Shown here: positions 12,043-23,427 of the stretch, piece by piece
How the letters are laid out: the number at the start of each line of letters is the position of its first letter
Numbering within the stretch: position 1 is the stretch's first letter
Source: Leucocoprinus leucothites
Taxonomy: Eukaryota > Basidiomycota > Agaricomycetes > Agaricales > Agaricaceae
Direction of reading: 5' to 3'
DNA length: 64,000 nucleotides
Assembly: GCA_013368445.1 (NCBI GenBank)
Contig: JAACJO010000015.1
Location: 124,001 to 188,000 of the forward strand
Program-made: the position numbers and the translations under genes
The notes under the pieces: generated by a model
What the model was told of the DNA's origin: nothing
The model's input: the letters and a program-made list of their open reading frames with translations, nothing else
The model's database searches: none

Positions 12043-14795
12043 TCATACATATCCACCGGGAACGTACTTCAGATCCTGACTGTCCTTAGCACCATGAATA
12101 TTACCCAACTCAATTTCCGTGGGCCCATCCGCTCTGGTTTCCGTGAACTGTACCACAGTAATTTGTGGTGCAGCTTTATTACGGCTGGGAGGGGAATTGT
12201 GCCGGTTCGAGATGATTCCTCTGCTTCGATGGCTTACAGTGTCCAATGTTTCGACCTCTTCAGCTGTCGTCCCGTGTGCATTGTAGTAGATCCGCTGGTT
12301 TAAAAGCACCATAAAGCAGTTGCTGTACCTATAAACGGGGGGATAATCAGCGTTCAAAGTCAATCGGGAATACGATCGTCGATGTACATTTTACCAAGGG
12401 TGTAGCCGCTAAAGGTGACCGATTCAGTTTGGTAAAATTCTTCCAAGCATTCAAATCAGTGGTACCTACAATGTCAAGTATATGTTGGTTTTCTGTGAAT
12501 AGATCATCCATCTCAGCACTATAAGGCCACTAGATATAAACAGGAAAAGCCTCACCGGTGGCGAGATTGAAGGGGTGAGACAGACTGTAACAAGTACGAT
12601 AGCCAGCGCAGCTACGTCGACGTTAGGATTTCAATCACTTAAAGGACGGGTTTTTAACCCACCGGTCACAGCGTTTGTTTCAAGCGTCAACAACACAATC
12701 CGCTTCATGATAGCCATTGTCGTTCGACTCGGGTTCTCCTTTTGATACTTCATTAGCTGCGGTAGTGAATGAGCCCATCAAACCCTGATCATCTCAAAAA
12801 CAAGCCCTACCAGATATGCCATGGAGCTCGCAATCACAATATCCGTGATAGCACTCGCAAACAGCCAAAGCTAAGATCGGATCAGATTCACACTTTCAGT
12901 AGAGAGCTCTGGATACGCACATAGACCGCAGGCTTAATCTCTTTCGTCGATACAACATCCTACCATATTCTCTCAATAGAAGGAACACTAGCCAAGTTCA
13001 AGTCCTTACATGAATACCGACAATCATCCCACCGATACTTGAGACTAATGCCAGCTATCCGAGGGCCGAGTCAGTACAGTTGTCGGTCATACAGGTGAGA
13101 TCAGGGAACACTTGCTAAGGCACAGACCACGGGCACAATTTTCCACTTCCCAATGACCCTTAATCTCCAGCAGTACACGAGCTGAACTGTAAACGTGATG
13201 ATGGCATCCAAAAATGGGCCACAGATGCTCGCAATGTTGAACCTGAGCAGTGCAGAGTAATCGCCATAGTTGTAAACAAACCAAAAAAATATGTCATCCA
13301 TGGTTAAGAGTGTCTGGATAGTGTCGAGTAAGAATAGTAAATGAACTAAGGAAAAATTGTGGTAAGGTCACGGAATCCAGTATCAGGAACAATAGATATT
13401 ACCAATTGCTCGTAGAGTTTTCCCATCTCGGATAGGACCACTGAAATACATGACTTGAACGAAAATGAGGCAAGGAAGCAGAGTGGTGATCTGGACGAGA
13501 CGTACAGTACTGCATCATCAAGATTCCATAGAGCCACCAATTGGCCATGACACCGATTAGCTTTGAATGTTTGGAGGCAAACACCATTTCAATAATTACG
13601 ACTTGAGGAGCCTTATTTTCTCACTAAGCACTCACTGCTGGTCCCAACCTAAGGGCATTGTCACAATCAGTGCAAATCCTTTTTGTAAAGTGAGAAACTG
13701 TGACTTGCATTAGTGGTGCATTATCGAATGGTGCTGCCGAATCCATGTTCAAGTTCTGCTAGCTCAAACAAAAGGTAGTGTAGAGCAACGGCAAATGCTC
13801 TAGGTATTTAAATGTACTCATATGCCTTGAGAGATCCGCCTGTCAGAACCAAAAAAAAACACATTCTGATTTGACATGTTATGGGCTGGTGACAAGGGTA
13901 ATCTATCTGTCTTTGCTGTTAGTGATCGCATGCGGGGTGTAAATAGCAGTGTGTTGGTACGCACTTCCATGTCATCCTGAACCTAATATTGTGATAGCAA
14001 TCCACAAGTGCCCACGCTGATGAGAGCGGTATATACACTTTTGATTTTAGGTTCTTAGATCTCGGAAACAGCCGGTTAACAAATTAAGGATATACTGTAT
14101 ACTTGCTAGATCACTCCAAATCAGTCCTGTCAAAATTAAATAGAAGTAAGAAAGACCGAGGAGGACTTCAGAACATAAGTCCGTCGATATTCTGAGGTGA
14201 GCAGAGGAAGCGAGTTGATAGAGCTATAGATAGGTGTGGATTACAGGCAGGCGTTCTATCCGTTTCATCGGCCACTTTTGTAATTAGAAGTATCCATCAG
14301 TTCCCGTTGTCACTCTCAATACACAGGTCCTCCAGGGTTTCCTGAAATGATTGTCAAATCTATGAAGGCACATTAGAGGGTAACATTTGTGCTTCACGAT
14401 GCTTGAGTATAGATGAGATGTTGAGGTCGAGGGTAAGGGTAGAGCAAAGAGACTAGTTATGATTAAGTATGTGAGGTTGTGTACGAATTTATCTCGCTCT
14501 GCTGCTGAGAAATTGATACAACTAGTGTAGTGAGAGAGTGTGAGAGATAGATCTCCAATAATGTTTATTGTTCGGGATGAAATAGAGGCTGGCTTTCAGG
14601 TGAAAATATTATATGGGTCGGGGAAGGCCAGAGATTACTGGATTCAAACACCTAGTAAGATGGCGCACTTAGTCGTAATAATGTTGAGTCAGGTGATGAA
14701 GAGCAGAAGTAGGAAGACGCTATCATGACGGTGGATCACAAGGATGCTGTAGTACCAAGGGGGATCATTCATAAACGGCTGGAGGTAAAAACCCC
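11690..14795. repeat. Tandem duplication, left unit
   Basis: Contains the DUF6534 copy 12043-13746 with flanks. The unit matches 14885-17955: both gene copies stop 3,200 nt apart and start 3,195 nt apart. Flanking matches include a shared AACGGCTGGAG near 14780 and 17935, GATGAGAGCGG near 14020 and 17233, and GGATCGACAAT near 11723 and 14917. Boundaries are approximate because they were read by eye. Confidence 0.7.
12043..13746 (-). CDS. DUF6534 domain seven-helix membrane protein, 336 aa
   Basis: Thirteen exons: 13746-13709, 13648-13636, 13560-13506, 13453-13403, 13345-13116, 13054-13010, 12957-12919, 12870-12811, 12756-12663, 12611-12556, 12492-12470, 12408-12388, 12328-12043. Every exon has exactly the length of its counterpart in the gene at 2.6 kb, total 1,011 nt. 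It starts MDSAAPFDNAPLM and contains FASAITDIVIASSMAYL, TLETNAVTAALAI and GYTLGKMYSNCFMVLLNQR; the tail has ITVVQFTETR. Introns 1 and 5 both use GC donors (gcaagt). Apparently intact. It is the closest relative of the neighbouring copy at 15.2 kb. Function unknown. Confidence 0.88.
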
Positions 14796-15242
14796 AATTA
14801 ATTATAATGGTACTGAATACATTTAATGCCAATTATTAGGCCTTAGGACCGCTGATAAACGCTACCATGAGAGTTCTGCATTGTGGCAACTGGCCGATCA
14901 GATCTCAGATCTCAGGGATCGACAATGTCAGTGGGCGTAAATCTGTTGCTGCCGAAATAGCATGAATCTCACTGATTGGAATCATAACTCAGCGTAGTAT
15001 GGTCTCAAGGATCAATGGTTCCAATGTGGTATTACTACCTGAAGCCTTCACCTCGTCCTTTGTTCGAAGAAGCAAGCAGTGGCTGATGGAGATAAGAGCA
15101 TATGTAGTATTCGTAAGTGAGTATTTATTGACATGATAGACTTGGTAGCATGTCTCTCTTCGTCAAATAATACTCGTACTAGGCCGTCTATTTGATCAGG
15201 AGCCTCTAACATAGATTGCTTATACCACTTCGGTACTTGATA
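13747..15242. other. Intergenic region, 1.5 kb
   Basis: Upstream region of the copy to the left and downstream region of the copy to the right. A block near 14131-14148 (minus strand: CTTCTATTTAATTTTG) corresponds to the conserved upstream block of the other copies about 390 nt before the start. No extra gene seen. Confidence 0.5.
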
Positions 15243-17955
15243 TCATACATGGCCGCCGGGAACGTACTTTATATCCTGACGGCCCTTAACACTGTGAACA
15301 CTACCCATTTCAATTTCCGTGGGTCCATCCACCCTAGTTTCCGTGAACTGTACCACATTAATTTGTGGTGTTGATTTGTTACGGCTGGAAGGGGAATTAT
15401 GCCTGTTTGCCATGATCCCTCTGCTTCGGTGGTTTGCAGAGTCCAATGTTTCGACCTCTTCAGTGGTCCCGTGCGTATTGTAATAGATCCGCTGGTTTAA
15501 AAGTACCATAAAGCAGTTGCTGTACCTGTAAACAGGAGGATAATCAGTGTTCAAAGTCGATCGGGGATGTGATCGTCGACGTACATTTTACCGAGGGTGT
15601 AACCGCTAAAATACGACCAATTCAGTTTGGTAAAATTCTTCTAAATATTCAAACTAGAACCCACAATGACAAATATATGTTGGTTTTCTGTGAATGAATC
15701 ATCCATCTCAGCACCATGAGAGTATTAGACATGAACAAGTAATACCCTCACCGGGGGTGAGATTGAAGGAGTAAGAAAGACAGAAACAAGCGCAATGGCT
15801 AATGCAGCTATGTCGACAAGTTATAATTTCGATTGTTTGAAGAACGGCCTTTTAACATACCAGTCACAGCATTTGTTTCGAGTGTCAACAACACAATCCG
15901 CTTTACGATAGCCATTGTCGTCCGACTTGCGTTTTCCTTTTGATACTTCATGAGCTACAGCAGCAATGAGCCTATCGGGTCGACCCTCGGTTGTTCTGAA
16001 ATCAACCCTACCAGGTACGCCATGGAGCTGGCAATCACAATATCTGTAATAGCACTCGCAAATAGCCAAAGCTAACATCAGATCAGATTCACACTTTTGT
16101 AAGTGGGAAGCTCGGGATGCGCACATAGACCGCAGGTTTAATCTCTTTCGTCGAAACAACATCCTGTATTTTGTCAATAGTCAATAGCAGGAACGATGGA
16201 TGAGTCCAAGCCCTTACATGAATACCGACAGTTATTCCACCGATACTCGAGACTGATGCCATCTATCCAAGGGCTGAGAGTCAGTACAGCCATCAGTTGT
16301 ACGGACGGGGTCGGAGAACACTTGCCAATGCACAGATTGTGGGCATAATATTCCACTTCCCAATGACCCTTAATCTCCAGCAATACACAAGCTGAACCGT
16401 AAAGGTGATGATAGCATCCAAGAAGGGTCCATCGATACTTGCGATGTTGAACCTGAGCAGTGCAGAGTAATCGCCGTAGTTGTAAACAAACCAAAAAAAG
16501 ACGTCATCCATCGTTATAAGCGTCTGGATAGTATCGAGTAAGAATAGTAAATGAACTAAGAAAAATATGTGGTAAGGACACTGAATGCAGTACAAGGAAA
16601 TAGATATACCAATCCCTCGTAGGATTTTCCCATCTCGGATAGGACCACTGAAATACATGACTTAAACGAAATGAGGCAAGGATGAACAAACTGGTGATCT
16701 GGGGGAGACGTACGGTACTGCATCACCAGGATGCCGTAGAGCCACCAATTGATCATGACACCGATGAGCTTTGAACATTTGAACCCAAACCAATTTTAAT
16801 AATTGTGACTTGAGGTGTATTTTCTCGCTATGTACTCACCGGTGGTCCCAACCTAAGAACATCGTATTCAGTAAAGTTACAACAAAAAGAGGCTAAGACT
16901 TACATTAGTGGTGCATTATCGGGCGGTGTAACCGAATCCATCTTCTAGTTCTGCTAGCCGAAACGAAAGGTAGTGCAGAGCAACGGCACTGCCCAAGTAT
17001 TTAAGTGACCCGTGTCTGCCTTGGGAGATGCGCCCGTTAGAACAAGAATATTCTGATCTCGAGCGTGATAGAAAAAATATACTATTTGGATGTTACGGTT
17101 GGTCATTGGAGTAACCTATCTGCGTTTGTTGTCGCAATCCCATGCGGTGTATAAATAGTAGTGTGCTGGTACGCACTGTCGTGACATCCTGAGTTTCAAA
17201 TCGTGATATGATGCCCAGGCATCCACCTTGATGAGAGCGGCATATACATTTTTGGCTCTTAGGGTTCTTAGATCACGGAGGAGGTGGGTTGGCCAATTAA
17301 AATATCCTGCGAGATCACCTCCAACCATTCCAGTCGAAACCAAATAGAAGCGAGGAAGACCGAGGAGAACCGCATAGATTTAACCCGTCGGTATTCGGAG
17401 ATGAACAGAGGAGGTGAGCTAATAGAGCTATGTATGGGTACAGAATATAGACGGGTCTTTTGTTAGTTTTGCTGACCACTTCGTCAGGCTCGGAGCGGTG
17501 TATAGTTCCTGTTGCCACCCTCAACATACAGGTTTCCCAAGGTGTCCTGAGCGATCGGCAAACACACGAAGGTGCACTAGGAGGCAAACATTTGCGCGTC
17601 GGGAAGCTTGAGGGTACGGGTGGAGCAAAGGAATTGATGAAGGTTCCGTGAAGTTGCCCTACGAGTTCACTTCGCTCTGCTGCTTGGTGTTTGATATGAC
17701 GAGAATGTAGTAAGGGAGTGTGAGAGGTGGGCCTCGACCGGCGTCGATATTTGTGATGGGGTGGGCGCTGGAAGATATATTATATGTTGTTGGAGAAGGC
17801 CAGAGATCGTTTGGATCAAAGCCTAGTAACGTGGCATACATAGTTATAGTAATCTGAGTCGGGCGATGGGAGCGACAATGGGAAAGTACTTAGTCAGGTG
17901 GATCCTGTGGGAGGAGATGGTTCATAATTATATAAACGGCTGGAGAAGAAAGGGA
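14885..17955. repeat. Tandem duplication, right unit
   Basis: Second copy of the roughly 3.2-kb block at 11690-14795, carrying the DUF6534 gene 15243-16941. Introns and both flanks are still alignable by eye, so the duplication is fairly recent compared with the divergence from the copies at 9.3 and 19.4 kb. Confidence 0.7.
15243..16941 (-). CDS. DUF6534 domain seven-helix membrane protein, 335 aa
   Basis: Thirteen exons: 16941-16904, 16852-16840, 16768-16714, 16660-16610, 16555-16326, 16262-16218, 16163-16125, 16071-16012, 15954-15861, 15807-15752, 15687-15665, 15605-15585, 15525-15243. Total 1,008 nt; only the last exon differs (one codon fewer) from the copy at 12.0 kb. It reads MDSVTPPDNAPLM, LGPPLIGVMINWWLYGILV, then TDIVIASSMAYL and GYTLGKMYSNCFMVLLNQR; the tail has INVVQFTETR. 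Intron 1 here has a normal GTAAGT donor, while its twin uses GC; intron 5 has the GC donor. Apparently intact. Role unknown. Confidence 0.88.
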
Positions 17956-19398
17956 GGTACTCTAGGTGTTCAAGGGTGAATTCAGTGATTCATTGGACAG
18001 GATGAGACTTACCAAGTACATAGCTAAGGTTATCAACTCAACTATTCCCGAGTATGGGAGAAGGACGATCCGCAAAAGTATCAAATAGGAAGCGAGCAGC
18101 TGCACGTAGAGTATCGCAATATTGGGTGTAGGCCTGCACCTTCTAATTGGCTAGATTTTGATTTTGATATTCGGACGTGTATCGGATCAGATTCAGGTTT
18201 GCAACTTCCCAGTCGACGCTCTTGGAACCTAATAACCTAGAAGGTAGCCCTAGTAGACTGAAATGAATGGACGATTTCTCTAGATACAAATTGCGCACAT
18301 GTGATGCCAGGCTCTAGAGCGAAGGGTAATGCCACACCCACTTAATATATCCACTTTCTCGCTTTATTTGGTTTTTTGTCTGGCGCGCGCTCGTGCCCCT
18401 CTTGCTGGTTATATACATGGTGCTGAGACGGTGAGACAGTGGATAACAGATGATCGATGATCAATGATACCTGGGTTGCTTACGGAACGTCATTGACCCC
18501 CAGTACCATGGTAAAGACAAGCTCAACGAGATCGCTTGGAGATTCACAAAGCTGATGTTCGCGTACTGCCATTTACAATTACCAACACACTTCCAAGCGT
18601 CTCTCCGTGTCAACAGTGTATTTATAGAACCTCGAAAACGTCCTTCTGGATCAGGTTGAGACTCACAGGTCGCTAAACACTGGATCCCAAGAAATCAGGT
18701 TGGCAGAAGTGGTTACTTCCTTGGCAGATCTCAACACGAACTAGGCTATTTGGCTCCAAGTGAGGGCCAGGTTGGTGTTGCCATCTTGTATCAAGTGAGA
18801 TGTTATATAGGTGAACAGAACTGGGACGGCGTCTCGGGGCTACTAGTTCGTTCTTGGTCCTCTAAAATTGCATGTGATCCCGATGCGAGTGTTCCTCAAA
18901 TCCCAACAACTTGAGATATTTACGACCGGACCCAGGCAGCTCCGTTACGGAGCGCCGGGGGACTTGAATGCTTCGCAATTCACGATTTCTCAAAACTTTA
19001 CCTACATACATAGAAGACGAAGCTTGTGTCCACATTCCATTAATCATTCGACTCGGTACTCCAAGGCAAGTTCTGTATTTCATTAACATTATAAATCCAG
19101 TTGAAGAAGAACGATTCCAGGCGATGGTTGGTGTACATAATGATGAAAAGGTCTTAGGGGCTGACTCGTATATAAATACAACAAGAGGCAGGAAAATTGT
19201 AGATGCCGAGAAATTTGTTCGTTTTGACCCTGAGTGAAAATTGCTTTCGGGTTCATCTGATAGTGCGCTATAAGAACTATTCAGCGCATTTTGATTGAGC
19301 GCAGTGGGCGGAATAGGCCGCGATTCAGTACTCATCCAGGTCATTAAAACCAACCGTCGATACATAGCCTAGACATTGGCAGGAAGAACTGTGGTCAT
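16942..19398. other. Intergenic region, 2.5 kb
   Basis: The first 1 kb is the upstream part of the right duplication unit, with a promoter-like block at 17335-17352 (minus strand CTTCTATTTGGTTTCG) about 400 nt before the start codon. A similar stretch occurs near 18360 in plus orientation without a gene after it. Open frames at 18862-19365 are listed separately. Confidence 0.45.
18968..19237 (+). other. Unassigned 89-codon open frame, overlapped by a longer antisense frame
   Basis: The plus frame encodes a protein-like, acidic sequence with INPVEEERFQAMVGVHNDEK; the antisense strand has an uninterrupted 167-codon frame (19365-18862). Neither has clear flanking introns nor a recognised family. 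At most one can be real; this may be the remnant of an inserted gene or element just downstream of the DUF6534 copy at 19.4 kb. Confidence 0.25.
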
Positions 19399-21081
19399 TC
19401 AACCTAGCTCAACCTGACGATCAACTCGGACTTGGACGCGGGCATCGGAAGACGGTTCTGCAAATTGCATCGTGGAGATTGAACTGGCAGTTGGATCGTC
19501 CTCTATGGGCTTTGACCGGGCTCCTGAAGGATGCAGAGTCTGACTACCACTGGCGGAAGTGGTGGAGAATGTTCCCAGCTCTGAGAGCACCTGGTTTTTT
19601 GGGGTCTGGTTGTAATATGTCCGCTGGTTCAAGAGAACCATAAAGCAATTACTATACCTATGAAACCAATTAGTTCATGATCAGAGTTTGAAACAAGTGT
19701 ATGCGACGAACAGTTTCCCAAGGACGTAACCACTGTAGGCGCCGTCAAAATAAACTTCTAACACTCAGAGAAGAAGGGCAAGATCAAGACATACCCGGTG
19801 AGGTAAATGGTGGAGTGCTACATGAAGGTCAATCATCCTCCTTGCAGTGGCTGGGGTTGAGGTGCTTACCGGAGGTCTTGTCGGTTGCGTGAATACCAAG
19901 ACGAGGCTCACGAGAGCCGCGCCGGCTGTTAGGGAGAGGGTCAGGAGACTGCATGAAGGATGACGTTGCGGGAGGTACGTACTTGTCAGAATATTTGTTT
20001 CGAGAGTGATGATCGCAAGCCTTCGCAACACGACGAGAACATCTCGGCTGGTGCGTTGAGATCTAAACTTCATGAGCTAGATCATTCATCAATTAAGACT
20101 CACAAACTCAGAATTTGAGTAGATATTCCATACCAGATATACCATGGACACAGTGATGAGAATATCGGTGACGGCATTTGAACCCCACCAAAGCTTTAGA
20201 AAGCAAGACTTGAGCGTGGATTAGGCAGTGAGAAAGAAATCACCCTGACCATAATTGGGATGTAGGATTTGGGTTGGAGGCGTGTAACGGATTGGATTAG
20301 GGCATTCTGGACGCATTAAGTTTCGTTGAAGCCCAGCTCAGATATCCTGAAACCTACATTTATCCCGACCACAAAACTATTGGCACAGCCAACCAGGGAC
20401 AGCTGAGTGCATGACTGGTTTTAGCTCTGGCAGCATACAAGGATAAGAAAGACGACACACGAATGCAATAACTCCAGGAAGCACTCTCCATTCACTCAAC
20501 ACCCAGATGCGCCAGCAATACACAAGCTGCACTACAAAAGCGATCACGCCGTCCAAGATAGGAGAGTCGATACCCGCGAATGCAAAGTCGAGTAGGTGAT
20601 CGTAGTCGCCAAAGTTGTACACATACCACTCAAAGGCATCCGCCATGACCATGATGGATTGTACAGCATCGAGCAGGAAGATGAAATGGACTACATATAT
20701 CAAGGATCGGTACCGAATAATGAGAACACTGGTGCTTTGACTTACCGATTCCTCGCAGAAACTTGTGATCTCTTTTTGACCCATGGTTGAAGTACATGAC
20801 TAAAATAACGTTAGTTCCGGCCGGGGCGCACATATCAGATAAAACCAACATACGATATTGCATTATCAAGATACCCCAAAGCCACCAGTTAAGGACAATC
20901 CCGACTAACTAGGGCGTATAAGCCATTGAGATCCATGCTCCCGAACATAACTCACAGGAGGACCGGTTCTGTCATCTCATCTATTAATATTACTAGTCAA
21001 CAGAATCAAGATCAAGGAAGCCCACTTTAATGCATTGTCGCTTAGCGAGTCTTGGGGGTTGCGAGGGACAAAGTCCGCCAT
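19399..21081 (-). CDS. DUF6534 domain seven-helix membrane protein, 340 aa (divergent copy)
   Basis: Thirteen exons: 21081-21026, 20968-20956, 20908-20854, 20799-20746, 20690-20461, 20402-20358, 20306-20250, 20193-20134, 20076-19983, 19925-19870, 19817-19795, 19732-19712, 19657-19399. Total 1,023 nt, phases consistent. It starts MADFVPRNPQDSLSDNALK; key segments are LVGIVLNWWLWGILIMQY, NAVTDILITVSMVYL, TLETNILTTGAALV and GYVLGKLYSNCFMVLLNQR. The internal exon lengths 13, 55, 230, 45, 60, 94, 56, 23 and 21 match the other copies although the sequence is much diverged, so the gene plan is old. Intron 5 has a GT donor (gtgtgt). Tail motif is weaker (ISTMQFAEP). Function unknown. Confidence 0.87.
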
Positions 21082-22162
21082 CCTTGTTGAGGAGAATGAA
21101 CAATAGAGGAGGTTGGGGTAGGGCGGGGGGAAATGAGCTCAAACCCGGGTTCTGCCTTCTATATAATTCCTGTTCGAATTGGAAGCACTCCGTGGTTTAG
21201 GCTCATGCTTCTAAGATTCATCAGTAGCGGGCATCAAAGAAATGATGAGAAAATAAGAGCAGATTGATGATAGAACACACCAAACCTATCTGGATCACAT
21301 GAAACGTATAGGACTCGCCCAGCCACGCCGTGGCTTCATGCTAAATAATGCAGTGCGACCCTGATTCAGCAATAAATATAAACGCTGTCGTTTACGATTT
21401 GAGCGTATAGACCCCAGTTGGGCGAGCTGAAATCCTTCCCTGGTGTTTCGGACGCGTAAAAGCGCTTAGTAGAAGAAGCTGTGGAGAGTTATGTACTTCC
21501 CTGATTTCAGCCCCACGTCAGTGCCAAACGTGTAAAATCTAGCGCGTCATCTCTTAAAAAGGATAATTTCAGCCATGGCCTGTTACGAGATTCCCGCATA
21601 GTAATCATATGATATCAGTAGCTGATGACTGAGTGATCCCCGTTCATAACGACCAAGAGAACAGTGCACAGAGCTGTTAGTGGATAGACTAGTAGGGAAA
21701 TTTTCTCAGGGGCTGAATCAAAACGTACGTGGATTGCATACCCTAGGCTCTTAGGTATTCTATCATTTACAGCGATTTAGTACGAGCCCAAACTGTAGCT
21801 GTCCTCGAGCACATCAGTGACGTCCGAATTTATCGGTCAATCAACGAGCTTATGGTCGATGATCGAGCCTCTGTCATCACATCGACCAAAGCTATGAACG
21901 GGGGGTTCGAACCAGCGAGCATCTCAAAGTTGGATCCGACTTAAAGCCGATTTTGAAAGCGTTGGAAGATCGAAATTAATCGGATCAGAAAATACAGTAA
22001 GATAGGGTCAATTGAAGAATATACAAGTAATTCAGTCCATCTTGACAAAAGGAAAAAGGAAAAAACCCTAATCTATCCTCGCCTTCTTCCGCCTCCCCAA
22101 TCCTCCCTCTCCCAGCTCGACTCTCAATCTCTTCACACCACTCGCAATCGCCGTTCCAACAC
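21082..22162. other. Intergenic region, 1.1 kb
   Basis: Upstream of the DUF6534 copy and downstream of the next minus-strand gene. No open frame with splice support, no repeat. A palindromic GGTTCGAACC at about 21905 resembles a tRNA T-arm but has no tRNA around it. Confidence 0.4.
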
Positions 22163-23427
22163 CTACAGCAACTCCAAGTACCGAATCCACAACAGTCGGT
22201 AGTACCACAGCACCGGCCCAGCACCCTGAGTACTATTCGCCACTTGCGACTGAGCGATCCTCTTCGGCAAAGGCTTAATAACCCTCTTCGGTCTCCTAAC
22301 CAGCTCATTCGCCTGACTCATACTAGAATTCAAACTCCCAATCATCGGAGGGTAATTCCCCGGTTGCAAACTCGCAGGAATAGCAGAATTCCAGTCCCCC
22401 AGCGACGTCGCAAGCTGCGAAGGCGACGACGAATCAACACCTTGCAAGATCTGCAACCACCTCCTAATCCTCAACATCTGCCTATAATCCGCTCCCTCAC
22501 TCAATACACTCTCCACAGGTCTAACATTCCTCGTAGGCTCAATAATCGGCCACTGACCTCTCTCCGCCGTCCTCCTACTCGGCCTCCTCGTCCAATTAAC
22601 CGGAGTCAATAACAAAGCCGAAGGCATCGGTGGTGGTGGTCTCCTCCTAACATCAGGAAACTGAACACCAAACTCATTCTGAAGATCCTCTAAAGGGATT
22701 AAAGGTGCTGGAGTTCCCGGATGTCCGAGTATACACTCGATAAGCATAGGTGCCGAACGAGGGGGGCTATCGAAGGTTTGGAGGATACCGTATTTTTGAA
22801 AGATGGGGTTATGGAGACGGATGTGGGCACGGAGGTAGGATTCGATGATGATGCAGGCGACGGTGAGAGTTTGGTAGGTGAGGCGGATGGAGTCGATGTA
22901 TTGTTGGAATTCGGCTTTGGTTGGGATGGGGGTGTTAGATGAGGTGGGGCTGGATGTTGATGAGGAGATTGAGCTAGTACTGTCCATTGTAACGACCGTC
23001 AGCATCACGTAGAAGAAAGAAAAGAAAGAAGAGATAAATGAGCAACCCACCTCCCCGCGGTAACAGCTCCCGGTAAACTACCCTCCAAATCCATCTCATC
23101 GTCCTCATCATCAAAATCGCTAAGATCATCATCATCGTCATCGTCACTAATCAAATCACACGTACACCCTCCCGCCTTACATCCAACCCACTTCACAACA
23201 GCCGTCTCCTCCTTCTTTTTAACATCATCAAGTAGAAATGCATGGTTCGGAGCCATCAAGATTGATCTCCAACTCGCATCCTCTCGATCAAGCTCTGGCC
23301 ACTTCCTTTGAATTCTGTCGAGGAGAGCTTCTCGTTCCTCATGCGTGCGACAGTTTGACCATAGAGAAGGAGGGAATTTCTGGGCCAAGGACGAAAAGAA
23401 TTCGTAGGAAAGTTGAGAGGAAGACAT
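22163..23427 (-). CDS. Hypothetical acidic protein, 397 aa
   Basis: Two exons: 23427-23051 and 22979-22163, with a 71-nt intron ending atggacag. Total 1,194 nt, phase 2 joined correctly. The N-terminus (SYEFFSSLAQKFPPSLW, then a charged region ending MAPNHAFLLDD) looks folded. It is followed by an Asp-rich run at about residues 95-115, a Ser/Thr-rich linker and a helical segment (AEFQQYIDSIRLTYQTLTVA). The C-terminal half is Pro/Arg/Ser-rich and probably disordered. The chosen ATG follows an in-frame 21-codon extension without an obvious start context, so the start is uncertain. No family is recognised and no function is proposed. Confidence 0.65.

Noticed and set aside
21895..21930. GGTTCGAACC resembling a tRNA T-arm
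   Set aside because: It is a simple palindrome; no acceptor, D or anticodon arm can be drawn around it on either strand.
22244..22612. Plus-strand open frame rich in Arg and Pro
   Set aside because: It is the antisense shadow of the acidic-protein exon on minus, which has a splice-supported partner exon.
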